Positions 24,001-33,660 of a stretch of DNA of 64,000 nucleotides are shown piece by piece. Both the position numbers and the translations under genes were made by a program. Numbering within the stretch: the stretch's first letter is position 1; each line of letters opens with the position of its first letter. Origin of the DNA: Cyprinodon diabolis (lineage: Eukaryota > Chordata > Actinopteri > Cyprinodontiformes > Cyprinodontidae); NCBI GenBank assembly GCA_030533445.1, contig CM060080.1, positions 23,389,377 through 23,453,376 on the forward strand, given 5' to 3'. The notes beneath the pieces were generated by a model. That model saw only the letters and a program-made list of their open reading frames with translations. It did no database searches and was not told the DNA's origin.

Positions 24001-24387
24001 GCTGAGGATGAGGATAAGGACGAGAATGAGGATGATAGGTCTTTTTCTAGTGAGTCTTTTGAGGTATCTAGTGAGTTCTCCGGATATGACACCACAAGCT
24101 CTGAGAAAGAAGACGATGAAGATTCCCCGGACTGCCAAGAAGACTGTGCCTCTAGGAAAAGGAGAAGAGACGAAGATGAGGAAGATGATGAAGACAATGA
24201 CCACCTTCCACCTCTCCTTCGGTTCACCCAGAGGATCCCCCCCCCCTTCAGACTCCCTTGGAACCACGAGGAGCCGGAGGATTCCCCGGACTGCAAAGAA
24301 GACCGTTCCTCCAGGAGAAGGAGAAGAGAGGAAGATGATGAAGAGGAGCCCCCTGGGAAGAGGCCTTGTTGCGAGAGGCATGTTTGA
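21013..24387 (+). CDS. Giant acidic, Ser-motif repeat protein with C-terminal basic clusters (1,124 codons)
   Basis: I do not recognise the family. The N-terminus (MGGLRRRMRRLKEQLHVEEV) is basic and helix-like. Residues about 15-1015 are almost entirely Glu/Asp with Ala or Val at intervals, interrupted 28 times by DRSFSSESLDE or a variant (RYF, GYF, SLHE, SLVE). The tail (about 1016-1124) leaves the repeat and contains two related blocks, EDSPDCQEDCASRKRRR and EDSPDCKEDRSSRRRRR, each a likely nuclear localisation signal, and ends KRPCCERHV. SLDE fits the CK2 site S-x-x-D/E in nearly every unit. Low-complexity acidity plus nuclear signals suggests chromatin, histone or nucleolar binding; this is inference. 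The stop at 24385-24387 is followed by AATAAA at 24658. The intact frame over 3.4 kb argues for selection, but the repeat leaves most frames open, so this alone is weak proof. The ATG context is moderate (G at +4, no purine at -3); an upstream coding exon is likely. It lies within the presumed intron 1 of the split ISG12 gene, on the same strand. Confidence 0.65.
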   Translation: MGGLRRRMRRLKEQLHVEEVEEASSDDEEEEVEAEAVVVEENEEVEIQEFVEVEDEKEAEDKAEDEAEEEVEDGDEEEDEEEAEEEVEEEAEEKVEDEAEDEVEEEAEEEDEEEDEVEEEVEDEEEDEAEDDRSFSSESLDEAEDEEEAEEEDEDEAEDDRYFSSESLDEAENEVEDEEEAEEEVEDDDEDETEDDRSFSSESLDEDEAEEEVEDEDEDEAEDDRSFSSESLDEAEDEVEDEEEAEEEVEEEAEDEGYFSSESLDEAEDEEEAEEEVEDDDEDEAEDDRSFSSESLVEDEEEAEEEVEDEDEDEAEDDRSFSSESLDEAEDEVEDEEEVEDEDEDEDDRSFSSESLDEAEDKDEAEDDRSFSSESLDEAEDEAEDDEEAEDDEEAEDEEEVEDEEEAEEKEEDEEEVEDEAEDEVEDEEEVEDEAEDDRSFSSESLDEDEEEAEEEVEEEVEDEDEDEAEDDRYFSSESLHEEEAEEEVEDEEEAEDEEEDEAEDDRSFSSESLDEAEDEVEDEEEVEDEDDRSFSSESLDEAEDEDEAEDDRSFSSESLDEAEDEAEDDEEAEDEAEDEHEAEDDRSFSSESLDEAEDEAEDDEEAEDDEEAEDEEEAEEKEEDEEEDEAEDEVEDEEEVEDEAEDDRSFSSESLDEDEEEAEVEDEEEVEDEDEDEAEDDRYFSSESLHEVEEEAEEEVEDEEEAEEEDEEEVEDEAEDDRSFSSESLDEAEDEVEDEEEVEDEDDRSFSSESVDEAEDEDEAEDDRSFSSESLDEAEDEAEDDEEDEAEDEDEAEDEGYFSNESLDEDEEEAEEEVEDEDEDEAEDDRSFSSESLDEAEDEVEEEVEDEDEDDRSFSSESLDEAEDQDEAEDDRSFSSESLEEAEDEAEDDEEAEDEDETEDEYDRSFSSESLDEAEDEVEEEDEDDRSFSSESLDEAEDEAEDDEEAEDEAEDEDETEDEYDRSFSSESLDEAEDEAEDEDEAEDEAEDKDEAEDEDKDENEDDRSFSSESFEVSSEFSGYDTTSSEKEDDEDSPDCQEDCASRKRRRDEDEEDDEDNDHLPPLLRFTQRIPPPFRLPWNHEEPEDSPDCKEDRSSRRRRREEDDEEEPPGKRPCCERHV
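21408..24060 (+). repeat. Coding minisatellite, 28 variable units with higher-order order
   Basis: Each unit has a constant segment (TTTTCTAGTGAGTCTCTT) and a GAG/GAT-rich spacer of 12 to about 60 codons. Unit types recur in a fixed order (short SLDEAED-DEAEDD, long EEAED unit, SLDEDEEE unit, RYF..SLHE unit, EDEVEDEEEVEDEDD unit) at about 22.08-22.61, 22.62-23.26 and, shortened, 23.28-23.58 and 23.59-23.82 kb. This indicates duplication of multi-unit blocks as well as single units. The spacer strand is nearly pure purine outside the constant segment. Confidence 0.9.
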
Positions 24388-26273
24388 GAAGAGGGATTTC
24401 AAGAACCTTCCTTTAACGCCTTCAACTATCTATTTTATTGCTGATTTGGTGACTTTTGGAGGTGGGAAGGCTGAAGGACTGGAAACAGTCACACCTAGAT
24501 ATCATTTATAAATTGTTTTTATATCTGGCAGGTCTAGGGATGCCTTAAGTAGCGTCTTGCACCCTGGCTTTTCTTTACCCCGCTGCTAGATTTTGATGTA
24601 AGTTTTAGATGTTAAGAATTTCTGTTAGCACAGACATCTGAGGAAATGATAACAACTAATAAAAGGTGTGAAACGTGAGAGCTGGTTAAGGCAGAAATAG
24701 TCTAACATGCTCTACATCTAATGTGGACATTTTGCTAGATAACAGAAGGAAACCCAAACAGTTTTGACAAGATTAAACACAGAATGGAGGCAAATCGACA
24801 AAAACAAATAAATAAAAAACACAAAAAGACAGAAATTAAATCCTGGTTAAAAGATCAACCACAAGGAGGCAAACCAATTCAACGAAACAGCTGGACATCG
24901 CTGCTGAGGTCAATGGAGGAGGTCAAACTTAAACCCTAAAGGAGAAAAACAGGAAAGAATGGAACAGAGACACAGCTTGTGGTGATCATCAGTTGGTGTG
25001 GTCTCTGGGATGTTGGTGAGAAGGTAGAGAGATGACGCTTGGTGGGACTAATTGATTTAGACCAGTTAGAGGCAGAGGACAGGACTGATGTGAGGATTTG
25101 AGTTAGGAGAAGCACCGACTGTTAGAAACGGCTTTCCAATGTGACTTGGTCTAGTTCTAGATGTTCCTCTGGTTAGTTAGTTTTCAGGCCTAGTTGGAGG
25201 GAAAAGAACCCTCTGCAGAAATATTCTCCATATCATCTAGGCCTGTCCTGACCGCAGTGGATCTCTTCTGTGTTTTTTGAATCCCATGTTGGACCGAGCC
25301 TCTCCAAGCTTTGGGCCATCAGAAGATGCTGATGAGATCTGCAGCAACCAAACCAGAGGAGGATCGTCTGGGCTGCTGACCTTCACAAAGAGTGAGAGCA
25401 TTTTCAGTAAGGAGCAACAATAATCCATCTTTTAAATATATAGTTAACATTTCAGGTGACCTCACTTAGTTTTTCATGTATGTTCAGACACTGTGGACGT
25501 CCAAAAGCAAAACTCCTGTGAGGAACCGGGACATCCAGGATGGTCAGGTGATTTCTAGTCCCCACCTGAGGACGGCACAGAGGAAGACTGGAACAGAAAA
25601 CAGACGGAGTAAGACTTTATTAACACGACAAACCGACAACTCAAGCTTCCCAGGCCTGATTAAAAGATAACAGTCCTTGAAACACAGAAAGACTAAGATT
25701 ATGATGAAAACAACACCCTGCCCCAGATTTCAACTTGATGTCGAGGAAATTCTGTAGATTAATTTGTCTTATTTTTACAGGGAAAGCAGGTTTAACAGCT
25801 AGCAATGTTCTAGCAGTCGGATCACATTGGAACAGAATCCATCCACACATGTTTGGAGGTATGTTGGTTTGACTAGAGAAACATCACATGCATATAGGTT
25901 AAGACTCTGAGGATGCTTTGCTTTCATTTATGAAGGAGCTGAAGAAGAGGATGGAGCACACAGTCCACTAAGCAGGAGAAACATGGCTCCTCTATTTGTC
26001 TCTCCAACATTCTGGAGTCTAAAAAACGTTGACGACCCCACAGCTAAACCATCAGTCTGATACACCCAGTAGAAGAAGGTAATGAACTGTTATTGCTTCA
26101 GTATTGGTGAAGATACTAAAAACAGATCCAGAACAAACAGATACAAAAGCTACAACCATCCCATCAAGGTGGTCTAACCTTTAATCTTCATCTTTCCATC
26201 ATGAATTGATGTTCACCTCTATTTGTATCTCTGTAACCAAACCTTTATCAGAACCAGAAGTTCTGACTTCTCC
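24388..26273. other. 3' flank of the acidic gene and unassigned sequence
   Basis: It holds the poly(A) signal AATAAA at 24658-24663. The remainder shows short open frames on both strands (25237-25428 minus, 25476-25670 plus) without family resemblance and no terminal repeats. Nothing else is supported. Confidence 0.4.
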
Positions 26274-26813
26274 ATTAAACCTCAGAGAAACAGTTAAGAA
26301 GCAGCTTCTGATCCAATATGGGAGAATTTTGGCCTGGTTGATCTCTCAAGGGTTTTTTAGTACCTATTAAAGCAGAGAAACGACCGACTGTGTGGAAGTA
26401 AATCTGTGTCGATGCGATTTCAATTAAAAATGCCACTGAAATTTAAATGTTGTATGTTTGTACTTACTGTTTCAGTGTTAAAATATATTCCGAACACATT
26501 TTTGACCTAAAAAAATGAATTGTCATTATTTCTACACAGTTGAAATTTCATTTGTTATTTTCTCTTCAAGCTAAAAATTCACATTACTATTTCAAAGTGA
26601 TTACATTTTCAATATTTATTTTTCAGTTTAATTTTTGAGTGTTAAAAAAATCTGCATTTTTAATTCATATCGCAGTGACATAGATTTACTTCCACACAGT
26701 CGGTCGTTTCTCTGCTTTAATAGGTTCTAAAAAACCCTTGAGAGATCAACCAGGCCAAAATTCTCCCATATTGGATCAGAAGCTGCTTCTTAACTGTTTC
26801 TCTGTGGTTTAAT
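26274..26813. repeat. 540-bp foldback element
   Basis: The left arm (about 26274-26423) and right arm (about 26665-26813) are near-identical inverted copies of about 150 bp: both contain GAGAAACAGTTAAGAAGCAG, CCAATATGGGAGAATTTTGG and GAAACGACCGACTGTGTGG in mirrored order. The loop of about 240 bp is AT-rich. No clear target duplication was found. The similarity of the arms suggests a fairly young element or arm homogenisation. Confidence 0.8.
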
Positions 26814-29449
26814 AGAAAACACAGCAACACAGATTTACTTCCATAGACTGTAGACTCCAACAAATGCAGCATTTTTAGGGATTGTCTCCAAGCATCCATT
26901 GTTTACAGTTATCACTTCTGTTAACTTTAGGTTCTCCCTGTGTGTTTCCCTGTTCAATTGGTTAAAGTTACACCTCTCCCAGTGTTTATGTGTTTAAATT
27001 TCACATACTAGCGTGTTCGTTCACTAGCGTGTTCGTTCTTTTTTTTCCAGATGAGGTCATCTGCCTCTTGGACCGGCGCCTCTGTGTCTGTCGACACCTG
27101 CTGTCCTGATAAAGCCTGCTCAGCCGCAGTAGATGGGCGCTGACATGGAGCTGCTGGAGGTTCCTTCCTGCTTTAAGCTGGTTTTCCTCTCCACTGTCAC
27201 TTCATTGCTCAGGAGGAGGCACTGCAGATACATTGACGACTGGATGTGATTGGCTGAGCTTCCTTGGATTGAATTCTGTGAATGCCATGATAAACTGAAT
27301 TTATCTTTACCATATTGTAAATAGGATCTAACCGGATGTTTGTGTTTAGATTTCATTCTGTGTTTTTTTTTTTTTACTTCTGTTACATGTTTCTGTATTA
27401 AAATTGTCATGTTAATTGCCTTTAGATGACATTTGTTGGGACTTGTTTCTATTTTAAAACTTATTTATATTAAATCCCCTTACTGGGTCTGGTTCTGTTT
27501 AAGTATGCTTCTTGTCGTTTTATCTTCATCTGTTATTTCTCACTATAATAAAGGTTTGATTGCAGTAATGTGAACAGGATCTGTTTGTATTTTCTGGTAA
27601 AGTGTCTTGAAATAAGTGGTTGTAAATTGATTCTTTATAAATAAACCAAACTGAAGTCAAATGGAGCAAGAGTCCTAATATTACTATAGTACAGCGCTTT
27701 GGTAGATTGGTGGTTATTATTGTTTCCCTGTTGGGGGTCTGACCTGACAGCTCATGTTAATAGAACAATTGTTCTTGTCACCTTGCAGTGTCAAAACAAA
27801 TTAGCTTTAAAAAAGGACAGTGAGACGTTCCTCCTGCAGTTCTTCTCATTTTATTGACCTTATAGACAATCTGGGAGTTAAGCAGCAGAGCAGAAGGGAC
27901 ACATCAACACTGAGCCACACAAAGAACAACAAACAAATATGGGAGGATAATTAAAGATTAAAGTAAAAATAAAACAGTAAAAAATTCAATCAACTAGGAA
28001 GATAGCAGGAACTAAATGTTTAGTGAACCCAAAGGCAAACAGCTTTGGTTAATTTGAATAAAACTAAAACGTTTTAAGGTGATTCTCTCTTCTTTAAACT
28101 ATACCTTTATATCTCTACCATACTTGGTCCCTCAGGGTTGCATTGTTCACTCCTTTTAGCAGAAACCAACTAGTTCATGTTTCCGGCTCTATATTCTATC
28201 AAAAGAAAAGGGGAAAATGGATTTAAATGGATTGATGATCCTAAACTCACATTTAAACTGGTTTTGGAATAAATTAAGCAGCTTTAAATGAACATTTGGA
28301 ACCTCGGCCATTGTCATGTCTGGATGAACACGTTTAAGGCTACGTTCACACTGCAGGCATTAACCCACAGTTCTGATTTTTTTAGGAAATCTGATTCTTT
28401 TGCGTGGTTGATCTTATTTCCAAATATGTAATCTTCTGTGTGAACTGAATTCATTCAACTTAAGTGTCACAAGGGAGCGTGTTCTATGTTTACAGAAGTA
28501 AACATGGAAGGTAGAGCTGGAGCGCATTTGCAATCTTTCATTTCTTTCCCAGCCCCAGCCCGCCATTTTGACCCGGGAGCAGAAATACACATTATACATT
28601 TTCTTATTTCAAGTGCATACCTAAATATCTCATTATAAAGGCAGAAATATTCATTCCATTGATGGATCAACCTATTTACCAACTCAAAATGAAACACTTA
28701 AGTAAAATAATTATCATTTTCATTTTGTTGTTTTTGTTTCATCTTTTGCAGTTTAATGCTGCAGATGGCAAAACTTCTGTTATTACCCCTGATTAAAATT
28801 AAATTAAAGGGTAAGTTGTTCCAAAGGTTCTTCCATGTTTTGTTTGCTCCTATAAAAGAAGTTGATCTAAAGGGTTTGTAAAAATCTTCACCAGGAACAC
28901 CAAAGAAGTGGCCTCAAGGTGTTTGCAGCTGCATAAACTGTGTTTTGTATTAAGGGCATTAATCTGGTTGTTTTAGTTTGATAATCATTTGGTAGATCAT
29001 GGTGATTTGGTGGTCATTTTGACTGTTTTTGATGAAAAAAAGCTGTTTGTAGAAAACAGTCAGGTAAGGAATCACCTCCACATTTAAGCAGTTTGTTTGA
29101 TCTCAAGAGAGAGGTCCACATTTCTTTGCAATTTTTTTCTAGATTGTTCAATATCTAAGAATCGGCATCTATGTGCTGGCTGAAAACTGAGACTGAGAAC
29201 TGTGAAAAAACTATATGACCGCCCACGTACATAATGAGCTACCTAAGACCTACCTATTTATACTGTGAAACATCCACATCCCAAGCTAAAATGAATTAAC
29301 TAATTAAGTGAATGACTAAAAAAAACCTATTCTAAATAACAAATCAAAATAAATAATCCAAATTCTAAGATTTAAATAAATAGCTCCTACACTCCAGCCC
29401 CTAATTGTGCATTAAATCACAATTGTATCTCTAACTAAAGGAGCTATTC
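26814..29449. other. Unassigned sequence with old interspersed repeats
   Basis: 27050-27660 resembles a non-coding fish repeat that often ends in a GAGATGACATTTGTTG-type stretch. 28331-28400 matches the end of a common fish MITE (AAGGCTACGTTCACACTGC), with no opposite end seen. No gene was recognised. Confidence 0.35.
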
Positions 29450-30600
29450 TTTTTATTCAATGAATTGTGTTTATTTGGTATTTTTGAACATTTATACAAA
29501 AATTGAAAAAGAAAGAAAAATAACAGTGCAAAACTTATACAGCACTGATACAAACAAGACAAAATCAAAAATGGGAGGCATGTACATAAATTACAGCATC
29601 ATATGAGAAACATAACCAATTTATAAATACACGTCATTCAAATTCACATTACTGGTTTTTCATTTTTGAGATTTTGAAGTAATCAAGAATACGTTCCCAT
29701 CTTTTTTTAAAAGCATGACATTTCCCATTCATACGGTATCACAGTCTTTCTAGTACAATAAAAGCAAGTTTTTCCATAACTGGATTGAAGGTAACCTGAC
29801 TCCGCCAGATGGATTTGCTCCGCATATCCATCTGGAAACCTTCCGTAGAAGTAATTTTGGGAAGGGGTGAAAATACTGGTTAGCTGATTGGCCTATGTTG
29901 GTGATAGATGGGCCAAATAAACCAATCAGATCAACGAAGCATATGACATAACGACGAAGAGGAGCCAATTGATAGATCAAACTCTTGCCGAAACCAGTCG
30001 GGAGAAGAGCAAAAACATCTTTTCCTTCTGAGAAAAGCCTCCAGAGCAGTGTTTTCCCTCTTCTCTCAGTGAAGAAATACTCTGTAATTCCGATAAAACT
30101 TGCTCGATAGCCACGCTAACGCTAGTTTCATCGGCTGAAGACTGAACTGTCGCGCTCGTTGCGTCACACCTCAACCCGCCTGAAAGCCAATGCTGATTGG
30201 ACGTTCGTTTGGTGAACTGCTCCAAATTTTCTTCAACGGAGAGTCTCCAGACTGATTAGCGAGTGAGATCTTGAAAGTTCGCGAGATCAGGATGGTCTCA
30301 CGAGGCTAGATTGAAGGGGCATCAGAGCCAACCCATTTAAGCATTATTGATTTTCTGGCCAACATCAATAGAAATTGCACAGTTTCTTTATGAGTATCCA
30401 GATGACTGGGTATAAACCCAAAGAGACACATGACTGGGCTAGGGAGAAGTGCCTGTCCTATAGCGGAGTTAATTTCTTGACATACTGCTTGCCAGAATGC
30501 CTCTATTATTTTACACTCCCATAAACAGTGAATTCTAGTCCCGGTAATTGTTTTACATTTGGGACAATTTGGGGAACTTCCCGGTGTGTATTTGCATATA
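29450..30600 (-). pseudogene. L1/Tx1-group LINE ORF2 C-terminal fragment, split by a DNA transposon
   Basis: Minus-strand translation from about 30580 downward reads CPKCKTITGTRIHCLWECK followed by an FW-containing region and LLMLARKSIMLKWVG, the C-terminal cysteine/histidine motif and tail of L1-clade LINE ORF2 proteins in fish. Translation resumes below 29790 with IVLERLxYRxNGK and WERILDYFK, ending near 29655. The 5' part is missing and a TA microsatellite borders it. The insertion at 29791-30308 divides the fragment. Confidence 0.75.
29791..30308 (-). mobile_element. Non-autonomous DNA transposon with a RecQ-like helicase Walker A remnant
   Basis: An 8-bp duplication GATTGAAG occupies 29783-29790 and 30309-30316; the host LINE reading resumes across it. 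The ends read GTAACCTGACTCCGCC and the complement of TAGCCTCGTGAGACC, only loosely alike. The minus strand around 29960-30025 encodes LLPTGFGKSLIYQLAPL, which matches motif I of RecQ-type DNA helicases, with frame breaks on both sides. The element is therefore a deletion derivative of a larger element that carried a helicase-like gene. Confidence 0.8.
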
Positions 30601-30614
30601 TATATATATATATA

Positions 30615-30648
<34 letters not shown>

Positions 30649-30660
30649 TATAATATATAT
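30594..30660. repeat. (TA)n microsatellite
   Basis: Two ATAT-rich tracts separated by GC-containing interruptions form a self-complementary stretch at the 5'-truncated edge of the L1-like fragment. Confidence 0.85.
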
Positions 30661-30839
30661 TATACTGCATTTCTTTGTAACGGTTGCATATTGAGATACT
30701 AAGGAGCTATTCTAACAACCTCAATAATACTATATTAATACAAAGACATGAATTATTCTTTGTTCTACATTTTCATAATAATGAACCTGCAAGAAAATAA
30801 AGAAAGAAAAGAATAGAAGGAATAGGGATGTCTTTAGTC

Positions 30840-31790
30840 TGTAGATGCCTTCAGGAGCAGACAGAGCTTTGTCACTGGCCTTTCCAACACACGGGTTTTG
30901 GTCTGAAGTTGCACTGAACGAACCAGGCCTCATGCCTCAGCTCTGACTGCCAGGACTCTGCCCATCTGCCAACATCCTCTGGCTGCAGTAGCATCTGCAA
31001 TCAGGACAAACTCTCCAGCAGACATTTTCTTTTCCCTTTCATCCACTTTTGTCTTTCCTGCAGTAATGGCAGATACTCAGAGATCCATCTTTTCCTAAAT
31101 AGTTCAGCCATATACTGTACTTGCTTCCATCTGCGCCTGAGGTACAGGTCTCGTTTCTGAAACAGTCCAGATGGCAGAACGGGTTTCCTCTTTAATGTCA
31201 GAATGTGATTTGGTGAGAGGGCTTCTAAGTCATTTGGATTCTCAGAGACCAAAGTGTCATGATTTTATCCAAAGATCTTACCCACATGCAGAAAACCAAA
31301 CAGAGAGATCAGGGGAAGGTTTAACAGGTTTATTATGAACTGGTAGAGAAGGGTCCAGTGCTGCTCTGAACACTGGCGAACAAAGACTGAAAAGTGAAGA
31401 ACAAAGACTGAAAAGTGAAGGGGAAGATCCTGCGGTTAGTTCAGGCTCAGAGGGAAATTTGTGTTTCGATTTGTAAAAAGGAATAAAGGCTGCAGGACTC
31501 ACGTTTTCAGAAAAGGATTCTTTCTTTGAATCCAGTCGGTGTGGATTGTTCCAGGTCGGCCATTTTTGGTTCCAGAAGCTTTCCTCTATTTCTTCTGCAG
31601 GTGACACAGTCAGACAGGATCTTTCTGGAAGCAGAGTTTGCATTGATTATCCAGTATCTCTGATGGAGCCTGGCCAACATGTGGTTTCTTCCTGCATAAC
31701 CAAGCAGACGGTGAATGTAATGCAGAATTAATGTTGCTGCATGCATGTTTTTACACAGGATGACCGGATGCTTAATTTCAGATGGCGTAG
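30840..31790 (-). pseudogene. BEL/Pao retrotransposon integrase remnant
   Basis: Minus strand, high to low: 31790-31520 encodes the HHCC zinc-binding domain (HAATLILHYIHRLLGYAGR, then SRKILSDCVTCRR and MADL); 31252-31001 encodes the typical C-terminal segment (NDLEALSPNHILTLK, LYLRRRWKQVQYMAELF, EYLPLLQERQKW); 31000-30840 gives further degraded C-terminal sequence. The catalytic core expected between the two is absent, and unrelated sequence occupies 31253-31500. No LTRs were identified. Confidence 0.85.
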
Positions 31791-32240
31791 CAGCTCTTTT
31801 AAGATGTCCGCCAAAAAGGATGAGGAAATTGCAAATTTTGTGGAGATACATCAGCAAGAACTGCGAAAGCAGGCCGACAAGCTTACAAGCATGAACAGTA
31901 TTGTAGCTCAACTTGCTATGTGGCCTTTTAAGATTCAAGATTAACAGCATCGCCAAGAAAGACAATCAGAGGACACAATAGATTGGGAGACAGATATTGA
32001 TGCAAAGGAAGAGTCGCAGCAACGTACCATGGAATGCATGCCAACAGAAAAAGATGGCAAGATTGCGACTCTAACTGTACTTGAACGGGACCGTGAGCTT
32101 GTCGCTCTGCGAATTTGATGGAAAAACATCACCAAGAAAAGGAGGACTTCAAAAAACACTATGTAAACAAATGCTTTAACTGGAACATCATACAAAATGA
32201 CAAAATAAAATCTAAGTCTGTCTCTCAGTCTAAACATTTG
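31741..32240 (+). other. Coding-like stretch, possibly a retroelement ORF1 remnant
   Basis: The + strand reads MSAKKDEEIANFVEIHQQEL and a Gln/Glu/Lys-rich continuation, broken by a stop at 31942-31944 and then resuming (ERQSEDTIDWETDID, TLTVLERDRELVALRI). It looks like helical coiled-coil protein but I do not recognise it. Confidence 0.3.
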
Positions 32241-32384
32241 AAACTTGTTTAAAAGTTATGTTTTTATTGTGTTCAGGTAACCTCAGATTGATTGAATTTA
32301 AAAACAAAAAACAAAAGGTTGGACAACTAAAAAATAAACATTTTGGGGGATTAAAGAAATTAGAAGCTTAATTCACCATCAATC

Positions 32385-32740
32385 ATATCGTGCAGTTTGC
32401 AGACGACACCACAGTGGTGGGCCTTATCAGGGATCACAACGACCAGAACTACAGAGAGGAGGTGCAGCAGCTGGTGGACTGGTGCAAAGATAACAGCCTG
32501 ATCCTGAACTCTTGGACTTCAGGAAGAACCAGTCTAACCACGCTCCACTGGTCATCAACAGCTCAGCTGTAGAGGTGGTCACCAAATTCCTGGTGGTGCA
32601 CATTATAGACACCCTCACCTGGAATGTAAACACCCCTTCATTGATCAAAAGGGCACAAAAGTGCATGTACTTCTTGCGGAGGATGAGGAGAGCCCACCTG
32701 CCCCCACCCATCCTCACCACCTTCTACAGAAGAAAAAAAT
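32385..32740 (+). pseudogene. Rex1/L2-type LINE reverse transcriptase fragment
   Basis: The frame QFADDTTVVGLI contains the FADD form of the reverse transcriptase YxDD catalytic box, followed by EEVQQLVDWCKDNSLILN. After a frameshift near 32515 the next frame continues MDFRKNQSNHAPLVINSSA and KRAQKCMYFLRRMRR, the thumb region of fish LINEs. It is truncated at both ends. Confidence 0.85.
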
Positions 32741-32929
32741 TGAATGTTAGAACTGTAACTATACAGTCATATGTTTACATTACTGTTTTTCATCACAATG
32801 TTTTTTATCACTGCTGCTTACCTTATCAAGGTTGCACTTTAAAAAATGAAATGGTCTAGAGAGCTGTTCTTAACAAAGTTTCTTTTTGTTTACACTTGTG
32901 TCTACAAAATGACAAAAAAACAAAAGGTA

Positions 32930-33245
32930 AATGGCATGTACTTATATAGCGCCTTTTTTCAAGTCAGGAGACTTGACCAAAGCGCTTTACACTACATTCA
33001 TTCACCCATTCACACACACACACTCACAGTGGCAAGCTACAATGTAGCCACAGCTGCCCTGGGGCTCACTGACAGAAGCAGGGCTGCTGTACGCTGGCCC
33101 CACCGGGCCCTCTGACCACCATCAGTAGACAATGCAGGTGAAGTGTCTTGCCCAAGGACACAACGACAATGAAAGTCAGAGCCGGGGCTTGAACCGTCAA
33201 TCCTTCGATTTCAGGGCAAACTCCTACATCCAACGCCACTGTCGC
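32930..33245 (+). repeat. Common fish interspersed repeat (ATATAGCGCC / CAAAGCGCTTTACA type)
   Basis: It contains TTATATAGCGCC, CCAAAGCGCTTTACACTACA, a CATTCACCCATTCACAC run and a final CTTGCCCAAGGACACAACG block, a pattern I recall from many fish genomes. It is non-coding; its class is not certain. Confidence 0.65.
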
Positions 33246-33484
33246 CCCAAAAATAAAATCAGTCTAAGTCTGTTTAAGTCTAAGTCTCTAAGTCTTAACA
33301 TATAAGAGTTCTGTTTTTACTGTGTTCTGATAACTTGAACTGTTTTAACAGTTTCCTCAAATTAATTGATGAAAAAAATTTTTTGGAAAAGCTAAAAAAA
33401 AATATAAATTTGGGGGGATTAAAGAAATTAGAAGCTTAACACTAGAAAGTCCGGAGATATAAGAATTTTCTTCACCCTCCAGTC

Positions 33485-33660
33485 CCCCCAACAGTACTAC
33501 ATCCATCCATTTTCTTTACACGCTTGTCCCGAGTGGGGTCGCGAGAGGTGCTGGTGCCTATCTCCAGCAGTCAGTGGGCGAGAGGTGGGGTACACCCTGG
33601 ACAGGTCACCTGTCCATCACAGGGTAACACAGAGACACACAGGACAAAAAACCATTCCCA
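33485..33660 (+). repeat. LINE 3'-tail type repeat
   Basis: ACATCCATCCATTTTCTTTA, a GTGGGGTCGCGAG block, TACACCCTGGACAGGTCACC and CCATCACAGGG are the standard order of a widespread fish LINE-derived tail. No coding part is present. Confidence 0.7.

Larger units (their letters stand above)
32204..33440 (+). repeat. Pair of direct repeats flanking a LINE fragment
   Basis: About 170 bp at 32204-32375 recurs, diverged, at 33248-33440; both contain AAATAAAATC, CTAAGTCTGT, a TTTTTATTGTGTTC-type block and end GGGGATTAAAGAAATTAGAAGCTTAA. The second copy is immediately followed by the piggyBac-like element. The pair could be LTR remnants or a local tandem duplication. Confidence 0.6.

Noticed and set aside
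21408..24060. CRISPR-like look of constant segments and variable spacers
   Set aside because: Eukaryotic, in-frame coding array; spacers are low-complexity variants of each other.
21013..24387. Acidic gene as a GCNA-type germ-cell acidic peptidase
   Set aside because: No SprT-like protease, zinc finger or HMG part follows the acidic region.
21055..24402. Antisense Leu/Ile-rich frame of 1,115 codons
   Set aside because: Also a by-product of the purine-rich repeat; no domain.
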